A stretch of DNA of 64,000 nucleotides from Kazachstania africana CBS 2517 (Eukaryota; Ascomycota; Saccharomycetes; Saccharomycetales; Saccharomycetaceae), in NCBI RefSeq assembly GCF_000304475.1, contig NC_018943.1, forward strand, positions 682,001 through 746,000, given 5' to 3'. The position numbers and the translations under genes were made by a program. Each line of letters begins with the position of its first letter. Within the stretch, counting starts at the first letter, position 1. Shown here one piece after another: positions 57,781 to 64,000 of the stretch. The notes beneath the pieces are model-generated. The model made no database searches. It saw nothing but the letters and a program-made list of their open reading frames with translations, and had not been told where the DNA came from.

Positions 57781-60138
57781 TCATTCTAATAATTTATATG
57801 TTGCATCTGCCAATTTTATACTCTTGGAACAGTCAGCGACATTATGCACTCTAACTAAGTCTGCACCAAATCCAATGCATGATGCTACAATTGAACCAGT
57901 GGCAAAATCTCTGTTTTGTGCATCGTCGTCTTTAGTAATGGTACCAATGAATTTTTTTCGTGATGGGCCAAGTAGGAATGGTAGATTACGGAAAGAAGTA
58001 TAGTTATTGGTACCATCTTCTAAGAATGAGTAATTTTTCAAAAATGGAAGCTCTCTAATAACTTTGAGATTCGAATTTAAATCCTTAGCAAATCCTAAAC
58101 CAGGGTCTACAATAATTTGCCAACGTCTGACACCCTTCGAAAGGGCGATTTGATATCTTGTAGCTAGTTCACGTCCCAGGACTCTAATAAATTTCAAATT
58201 ATTACCGGTATATTCTTCTTCATTAAAAAATTCACAACCTTCTGAACCCGTAAATTCATCATAAGAGGTAAGTTTTGTCATTGTGGCAATATCGCCTCTT
58301 GTATGAGATAAAACGTAAGCAACATTGGGATGAGATGATATTATGTTGAATAGGTCGCTATCGAAAGCTCCCCCTGAAATATCATTTATTATATCTGCAC
58401 CAACCTGGATTGCCTTTTCAGCAACCTCAGAACGATAGGTATCGATAGAAATTATGATTTTGTCCTGTGGAAGCTCTTTACACTGTCTAATTTGTTCAAT
58501 AATCGGTATGGTCCTTGCTAGTTCTTCCTCTACCGTTGCCTGAACAGAGTTTGGTCTTGTAGAACAACCACCGACATCAATTATAATATTTTCATGTAAT
58601 TTAAAATGCTCCTGGCACATTACCTTGATGCAATCAAGTTGTTTTTCCAAGGTATTGTACTTGCCTCCATCAGAAAATGAATCAGGTGTAGTATTCAATA
58701 TTCCCATTAAATACGTGGGTGATATAGTGATTCTTTTTCTCTTTGCAGTGAACTCATTAGTTTTGCATATTGTCTTGAATTTTAAAAACCTTGTTCCCTT
58801 CTCGGTTTCCTTGTTGTGGTTTGGAATAGGTATCACCTTCCATAGATAATCTTCATCGTTTCCTCTTTCGTAGATTGCTGATAGATGTTTTGATATTGGT
58901 TCGGTGGAAATCGGATGCTCGAAATTGGAGGGAATCAATTCACAAAGTGGCTCTAGGACAAATGATCTCTCTAGCATTTTATCATGAGGGACAATTAAAT
59001 CAGGTTCGTTTACAATTATTTGATTTCCCTTCGAATCGAGATACATAATGATATCTAGATCTAAGGTTCTGGGCCCATTATCAAATTCTTTTACACGATT
59101 CAGCTTGTTATATTCAATATCTTTGATAGCTTTCAGCAGTTCTCTTGGAGTCAAAATAGTTTGACATTCTACGCAACCATTAATGAATTGATTTTGATTC
59201 AGATAATACATAGGCTCACTTTCAAAGAAGGAGGATATATTTTTTACCGTGATACTTTCATGTTCGTCCAAAATTTTAATGGCTTCTTGGATGTTCATAA
59301 TCCTATCGCCTATATTGGAACCAAACGACAGATATACAGTATTTTGTCCATTAGTAACAGTTTCGTTGTCAAAAGAAGGCTGTTCTGCCTTGATTCTTTC
59401 AGTGGATGGAAGTTTTTGGTGAGCATTTATTAATTTTGAGGCTTTTCTTTGACAACTTACACCGACAGAGTCAGTGTCAGTAATGGCATTCAATTTCATT
59501 ACTTTTACTGTCACGATAGTATCCTCATCTGTGTCGATTATTTCAGCGACAATATTGTTAATCGCTTCTGCCAATGCTTCTACAGTCTTAAAATCTGAAT
59601 TCTCCGTAAAAGTCACACAGTCATTTATTATTTTTTTTATTGGGAATGAGCAGCTATTGATATTTTTAGATTCAATCGTTAGATCGATTGAAATTGTCTG
59701 TTTTTGTACCCTTTCAAAATTGAAAATACCAATTATTGTCATTACTTTCAAGTCATTGATCATAAGTCTATTAAAACGATTACCGTAGCACCAAGAAATT
59801 TTATTAGTCCTAGCGTGTAAGTTTTCGTTTTGTATTGAGACTTCCAGTGATTTTATACTTTTCTTATAGTCTTGCACATAGTCATAGACAGATTTCGATA
59901 AATTATTCAAAGAATTCCAATTTTCTTTCTTCTTGACAAACTTAGTTATATCACTAGCCAAACTAGCGTAGTTCAAAGAGTATTTTAAATCGTCAGTTCT
60001 TGAGCATTCAGAAAAATTTGTTTCAACGTCCACAGATAGTCGACAATTCTGAGGCTGTATTTGATTCCATAGATTGGGACCCGTAATTGTCTTTAATTTT
60101 AGGTTCTTAATATGCAAATTATCTTTATTCATCTTCAT
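57781..60138 (-). CDS. FOL1: Trifunctional folate enzyme Fol1 (DHNA aldolase, HPPK, DHPS)
   Basis: From the first ATG (60136-60138) the protein has 785 residues (S. cerevisiae 824). Order: two DHNA aldolase-type modules (about 1-250), HPPK (about 265-440, LSFGSNIGDR and GPRTLDLDIIMYLD), then DHPS (about 470-785, ILNTTPDSFSDGG, DVGGCSTRP, DPGLGFAK, LGPSRKKFIG). It makes dihydropteroate in mitochondria. The ATG start gives MKMNKDNLHIKN, aligning inside the S. cerevisiae protein after its presequence. In frame upstream, codons to 60210 and beyond encode a basic, Arg/Ser/Leu-rich leader but contain no ATG, so a TTG at 60208-60210 or another near-cognate codon may start a mitochondrial form. Confidence 0.95.
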   Translation of the reverse strand: MKMNKDNLHIKNLKLKTITGPNLWNQIQPQNCRLSVDVETNFSECSRTDDLKYSLNYASLASDITKFVKKKENWNSLNNLSKSVYDYVQDYKKSIKSLEVSIQNENLHARTNKISWCYGNRFNRLMINDLKVMTIIGIFNFERVQKQTISIDLTIESKNINSCSFPIKKIINDCVTFTENSDFKTVEALAEAINNIVAEIIDTDEDTIVTVKVMKLNAITDTDSVGVSCQRKASKLINAHQKLPSTERIKAEQPSFDNETVTNGQNTVYLSFGSNIGDRIMNIQEAIKILDEHESITVKNISSFFESEPMYYLNQNQFINGCVECQTILTPRELLKAIKDIEYNKLNRVKEFDNGPRTLDLDIIMYLDSKGNQIIVNEPDLIVPHDKMLERSFVLEPLCELIPSNFEHPISTEPISKHLSAIYERGNDEDYLWKVIPIPNHNKETEKGTRFLKFKTICKTNEFTAKRKRITISPTYLMGILNTTPDSFSDGGKYNTLEKQLDCIKVMCQEHFKLHENIIIDVGGCSTRPNSVQATVEEELARTIPIIEQIRQCKELPQDKIIISIDTYRSEVAEKAIQVGADIINDISGGAFDSDLFNIISSHPNVAYVLSHTRGDIATMTKLTSYDEFTGSEGCEFFNEEEYTGNNLKFIRVLGRELATRYQIALSKGVRRWQIIVDPGLGFAKDLNSNLKVIRELPFLKNYSFLEDGTNNYTSFRNLPFLLGPSRKKFIGTITKDDDAQNRDFATGSIVASCIGFGADLVRVHNVADCSKSIKLADATYKLLE

Positions 60139-60692
60139 ATTCTCTGATAGTAGGGTCCTGAATAACCTCGTACTATTCTTGACAGGCCGGATTTTGGATG
60201 GTAGAAACAATTTGAGGTTGCAATGATTATAAATTCTTAAATAGTTGTATCAGTTTCCAACAGAAAGATACTACAGATGACACCAAGCTGTGTACATTAA
60301 CACACTTTTTTAATAGGATTAGCAATAGCATATTTTTTTTTCACTTTGGTCATCGCCGAATCTTGGAAACTTGTTACTGCATTGTGACAGCAGCAAAGAG
60401 ATACATTATAAATGAAGTGTTTAAGAGTTACAGCTTCGAGGATTGTATCGTTTTGATTGGCTCTAGTTTGGAAAAGCGTGTAGTAGAGACTAGAGATGGT
60501 GTTACAGTGGTATATGGTGCAGTGTAGCTGCGGCTGAGAGTACAAAAGCTGAAAAACTTGATAATTGAACTATCCTTGTGGAGATCAGATAAATATGGTG
60601 TATAAGATGTATATAAGAAGGTCGGTCCTCTCGTGCTGTTGAGGATATAATTTAAATTTCAGCCAAAAGTGCATGGGAAACCAATTTTATTG
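60139..60692. other. FOL1 upstream region
   Basis: It contains the in-frame ATG-less FOL1 leader (open from 60252 to 60139) and AT-rich promoter DNA. The small minus-strand frame at 60297-60545 has no recognisable content. Confidence 0.5.
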
Positions 60693-61415
60693 CTAGTTAC
60701 CAGTATTTGGCAGGAAGTGTTCAAAATTTCCTGAGATTTCGAGCTGTGAATATTCCATTGGCGTGTCGAATACATTTCTTAAAGATTTCTCAATCTTATT
60801 TTCTAGCCTCCTTTTTGTGACTAAGCCTTTAGTGACGACATGATTTTTGGATCTTTTAATGATTAGCGTCTCTGGAGTGACAAACCTATAATTTTGGAAA
60901 TCGGTAAGTTCAGCATCCTGAAGAATAGAAGGGATTGTTAAAATATTTTCTTTAGCATCGCCATAGTCTTGTAATTCGTCCATTGGAGTCATATTGCCTG
61001 CCGATTGACAGGCCTCTAAATTCAAATATTGAGAAAGTTCGTCGTCAAGGTGCGAAATAGCTTCTTCAACGGAATCTAGTGAAGTGTTGCTTCTGCTGAC
61101 GCTGCTATCTGGGCTATATATGGAAGCAGAATATGGAGTTAGTAGTTCGTCTCTCCAATTTACATTGTGACCAAAATTTAATGTGTCTAATTGACATGTA
61201 CTCAATGGAGGATCAACAACCCCTCCTTTTGGGTATTTATTTTGCATCAAAGGAGTAAGAGCATGTACATTTTGATAACTAGACTCTAACTGGTTCTTTT
61301 CCATAATTGGTGTCATATTTTTGATGTATATGTTAAGCAACTTTGGACAATTCAAGATAGCAGACAGATCAAAGGAATCTTGCTTTTCCATCTGTAAACC
61401 TAAATTAAACGACAT
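60693..61415 (-). CDS. Unidentified Thr-Pro-rich protein with KEN box
   Basis: I do not recognise this 240-residue protein. It has six Thr-Pro sites (Thr35, 54, 93, 143, 180, 218) and one Ser-Pro (Ser101), spread evenly, a KEN sequence at 155-157, acidic central sequence, and two basic clusters (KRSK at 187-190, KRR at 201-203) that could act as nuclear signals. No globular fold is evident. The pattern is that of a Cdk substrate degraded by the anaphase-promoting complex, such as a cell-cycle or meiotic regulator. It lies between FOL1 and SIP3, where S. cerevisiae has no gene as I recall. ATG at 61413-61415 is the first in frame. Confidence 0.65.
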   Translation of the reverse strand: MSFNLGLQMEKQDSFDLSAILNCPKLLNIYIKNMTPIMEKNQLESSYQNVHALTPLMQNKYPKGGVVDPPLSTCQLDTLNFGHNVNWRDELLTPYSASIYSPDSSVSRSNTSLDSVEEAISHLDDELSQYLNLEACQSAGNMTPMDELQDYGDAKENILTIPSILQDAELTDFQNYRFVTPETLIIKRSKNHVVTKGLVTKRRLENKIEKSLRNVFDTPMEYSQLEISGNFEHFLPNTGN

Positions 61416-61478
61416 AATTTACTATAGCCTTGTGATTTTCAAAACAGTTATTGCTAAATTCATAAAAATTATGGAAAG

Positions 61479-61643
61479 TTAATTGTGTCCTTCTTCAGTC
61501 ATTTTCGGTAGTCGTTGGTTTATATAACCAATTCTGTTGTCCATTGCAGGCTGTTCTGGACGGTTATATGATTTTAAAAACCGCAACTGACTTGCCCACT
61601 TTGGGCTTTTGTACACTCTATGTATTCCAAGAAAGGGGAACAT
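61479..61643 (-). CDS. Possible 54-codon gene upstream of the KEN-box gene
   Basis: An ATG-started frame beginning MFPFLGIHRVYKSPKWASQL, basic and free of acidic residues for its first 35 positions, which would suit a small mitochondrial protein. No family recognised, and a frame this short can arise by chance. Confidence 0.25.
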   Translation of the reverse strand: MFPFLGIHRVYKSPKWASQLRFLKSYNRPEQPAMDNRIGYINQRLPKMTEEGHN

Positions 61644-62354
61644 AACACTGTTCAAGATGATGCCCAAAATAGTTTAGATAACAGACCTTCATATATCTAA
61701 ATAAAAGTGTCACAAAAACATATTATGGCTTAGCCCGGAGAGTTTACAGTCATTAACACATTTTTCTCATAGCTACTAGGACATAATAATAGCTCTGGCG
61801 GATTCAATCTATAAAATATTGATAGTCCCATGTTGTAACCTCCTCAAAAGAATAAGATACGTATCACAGGCAAATTAAAAATTAACCACATGACTTTAAT
61901 TATGTTAAGAATTCACCAAGACAACTGCATTTACAATGCCCGCTCGAACTTTTGATCAAAATAATCCTCTTGAAAACGATATAAATCTATATCCATGTAA
62001 ATAGCCGATTTTACCATGGATATTAGTTAAATTATATAAAAGCGATATTATCACAGATATGTGGAATGAAGAGGCGTTTTAACTGCCCCAAACTTCAAGT
62101 TCAATAAAAAATCTCATCTGATTTATTAACCCTAGCATCTCTTGATATGCCCTAAGCGCTTCTACAAGAGTTGCTCTTGATGTTTAAAAGCTGTTGATAG
62201 TTTATATAAATTATTTTATTTTCTGTCACTATCGAGGAGGCAGCGCGTGGGAAATTCTGAAAATTATATCCAAGAATCATTCATCCCAGAAGTTTGTCAA
62301 ACCAAACAAGCGTTCAAAGCCCTTGGACCTTATAATACGGTCAAGTATAGGACA
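61644..62354. other. SIP3 upstream region
   Basis: About 710 bp with no clear gene. The SIP3 frame is open upstream to 62181 without an ATG, and the TTG-started frame at 62194-62409 is in another phase. Confidence 0.5.
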
Positions 62355-64000
62355 ATGGCAACCAGTCTACTCACAACCGATAAAAATGACCGTTTTAAGA
62401 GGCAACTGAAGCTGATTTCCGTGTCCTTTAAGGAAGCCTCGATCGATTCACCTTCTTTTAGAGCTAGCGTCAATTTCTTCCACACAAGAATTGAGATATT
62501 CCAGGATAGATTACAAAAGACAGTAGACTTCTATGAACACAAATATAAGGCCTCTTTCGAGGATTTTCAAAGAACTAAAGAGATTATGATGTCTCAACTA
62601 TTTCCATCTCCTATAATGCTAAGTAATGGCATCGTAAGCAATCAAGCGACCACTCCAATACTGATAGATAATTTTAACGAAGAATACAGGCTCTTCTCGA
62701 ACAAATTATTGAAAATAATGATAGATGAAAACAATTTCCAATCTGATGCTCTACTCGAATTAATGACCGACGCTATTGAACCATACAAAAACAAAAGAAA
62801 GTCATTTGAATACTATCAAAATAAGTATGATACTTTGCTGGGTTCTTTCAAAAGTGCCAAAAAATCAAATACATCAATTGATCCTAAGTCTATTCAAAAT
62901 GATGCCATTCAATTATTCGAAATAAGGAAAAGTTATTTACAAGCATCATTAGATCTTGTAGAATGCATAGATGCTTTTAAGTTGAGTCTCGACAAGTATT
63001 TAGTGGATTCAATGGCGGTGTTAAGGGCGCATAACGTCTTCACATTCAAAGAATCCGCAAAGTCCATTGATTTATGTCCTGGAATTGAAACATACTTTAA
63101 TGACTATCTAAGTTGGATAGAAAATGCCATGAAAGGCGCTAAAACACTTGAAAAGGAAATGATTAATGCAAAAAAACAGGTGTATGATTTTACCATACAA
63201 AATTTAACTCCTTCAGATGATTTGAGTGATTACGATGCCAAGAGCGTCAATACGACGTTTTTAATAGATAGCAGCCAAAATGATTTGACCATAAGACCAA
63301 GTAAGTGTGGATGGCTGCATATGAAGACATCTGTAGGAAAACCTGAAAGAACAATCTGGGTCCGTAGATGGTGTTTTATTGAGAATGGTATTTTCGGTAT
63401 GTTTGCCCTATCACCTTCCAAAATTTTTGTTGAAGAAACTGACAAATTCGGTGTGTGTTTAACAGATGTTAGGTATAACCCAGAAGAAGATAGACGATTT
63501 TGTTTTGAAGTCAAAATTTTCACAGGTGATCATGATGTTCATAACTCTAATAAAAACTATTTTTCAGTGATTTTACAAGCTGATAGTTTGAAAGAACTAA
63601 AAGCATGGTTGAGCACCTTTGTGTTGTCCAAAAAATACGTCCGGAATTTAGACAAAAAACTTTTAGAGCACGAACTCTCTTTTAAAAGATTCTCTCCCAA
63701 ATTTATTGAGTTTGCCTCAAGCACAACAACTAAAGTTGATCAATTGATCACTACTTTTGATCACGAAACCAAATCTTTATTAGACGACCTGAAATGCTCA
63801 TTCTCTGAATATGAGATTCTTTCTGTTGATGAAGACAAAATATATGAGTTTCGCTTGGATACAACACCAATATCGACAAAAATGACGCAGCTAGCTATAT
63901 TATCAAATTATTTTACGAAAGGTAGTTGGTATCCAAATGCAATTCTAGCTAACGTGTGGGGTGTCACTAATTGGAGTGATTACTCCCTATTCAAAGGCCA
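62355..64000 (+). CDS. SIP3: Sip3/Ysp1-family sterol transfer protein, 5' part
   Basis: Partial: 548 codons from the ATG at 62355, open to the window edge (S. cerevisiae Sip3 about 1229 residues). After a short N-terminus comes the conserved KRQLKLISVSFKEASIDSPSF and a BAR-like helical domain (about residues 15-290), then a PH domain (about 315-430, GWLHMKTSVGKPERTIWVRRWCF and LKELKAWLSTF). The StART-like and membrane parts must lie beyond the window. Sip3 (Lam3) works at ER-plasma membrane contacts. Synteny FOL1-SIP3 matches YNL256W-YNL257C. Confidence 0.9.
   Translation, partial: MATSLLTTDKNDRFKRQLKLISVSFKEASIDSPSFRASVNFFHTRIEIFQDRLQKTVDFYEHKYKASFEDFQRTKEIMMSQLFPSPIMLSNGIVSNQATTPILIDNFNEEYRLFSNKLLKIMIDENNFQSDALLELMTDAIEPYKNKRKSFEYYQNKYDTLLGSFKSAKKSNTSIDPKSIQNDAIQLFEIRKSYLQASLDLVECIDAFKLSLDKYLVDSMAVLRAHNVFTFKESAKSIDLCPGIETYFNDYLSWIENAMKGAKTLEKEMINAKKQVYDFTIQNLTPSDDLSDYDAKSVNTTFLIDSSQNDLTIRPSKCGWLHMKTSVGKPERTIWVRRWCFIENGIFGMFALSPSKIFVEETDKFGVCLTDVRYNPEEDRRFCFEVKIFTGDHDVHNSNKNYFSVILQADSLKELKAWLSTFVLSKKYVRNLDKKLLEHELSFKRFSPKFIEFASSTTTKVDQLITTFDHETKSLLDDLKCSFSEYEILSVDEDKIYEFRLDTTPISTKMTQLAILSNYFTKGSWYPNAILANVWGVTNWSDYSLFKG

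Overview
This window is nuclear DNA of a budding yeast (family Saccharomycetaceae). Almost every open frame is recognisable as an ortholog of a Saccharomyces cerevisiae gene. Introns are rare, short and near the 5' end, with GTATGT donors and TACTAAC branch points. Intergenic DNA is AT-rich with TATA, RRPE/PAC, Reb1 and CACGTG motifs. Most genes match one S. cerevisiae copy of each duplicated block, but QCR10 lies between RSC4 and FOX2, although its S. cerevisiae position is beside OSH7. My best guess is a post-genome-duplication species outside the Saccharomyces group; the species is not determined. Gene identities come from recognised family motifs plus synteny recalled from memory; no search was run.

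Layout, as five syntenic segments. (1) 0.8-13.1 kb, the YKR003W-YKR009C segment: OSH6/7, ECM9, the two-exon YKR005C ortholog, MRPL13, MEH1, RSC4, spliced QCR10, FOX2. (2) 13.7-20.2 kb, YBR288C-YBR291C: APM3, SNF5, BSD2, CTP1. (3) 20.5-26.3 kb, YKL027W-YKL029C: TCD2, TFA1, MAE1. (4) 26.6-37.8 kb, YJR060W-YJR065C: CBF1, MNN14, NTA1, an unidentified 116-codon gene, RPA12, CCT5, a YMR295C/YGR273C-like gene, ARP3. (5) 38.5-64 kb, YNL244C-YNL257C: SUI1, CWC25, VPS75, CRS1, RPA49, RAD50, a secreted orphan, NRD1, MRPL17, TEX1, RTC4, GIS2, FOL1, an unidentified 240-codon gene, and the 5' part of SIP3, cut by the window end. I saw no tRNA, rRNA, intact transposon, CRISPR array or point centromere.

The genes are housekeeping functions rather than a single pathway: lipid transfer (OSH6, SIP3), mitochondrial translation and respiration (MRPL13, MRPL17, QCR10, CRS1), transcription and chromatin (RSC4, SNF5, TFA1, CBF1, NRD1, RPA12, RPA49, VPS75), beta-oxidation (FOX2), folate (FOL1), trafficking and TORC1 (APM3, BSD2, MEH1), DNA repair (RAD50).

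The most interesting observations concern gene starts. In VPS75 the intron appears to split the start codon itself (AT^G), so the ATG at the splice donor opens a 27-codon out-of-frame reading frame in unspliced RNA. FOL1 has an in-frame basic, mitochondrial-presequence-like leader upstream of its first ATG with no ATG of its own, suggesting near-cognate (UUG) initiation. CRS1 has two in-frame ATGs that could give mitochondrial and cytosolic forms. MAE1 lacks most of the usual mitochondrial presequence. Four frames have no counterpart at the same place in S. cerevisiae: a secreted, Cys-containing, Kex2-site-bearing orphan beside RAD50, a Thr-Pro-rich KEN-box protein beside FOL1, the 116-codon protein beside RPA12, and the YMR295C-like gene beside ARP3.
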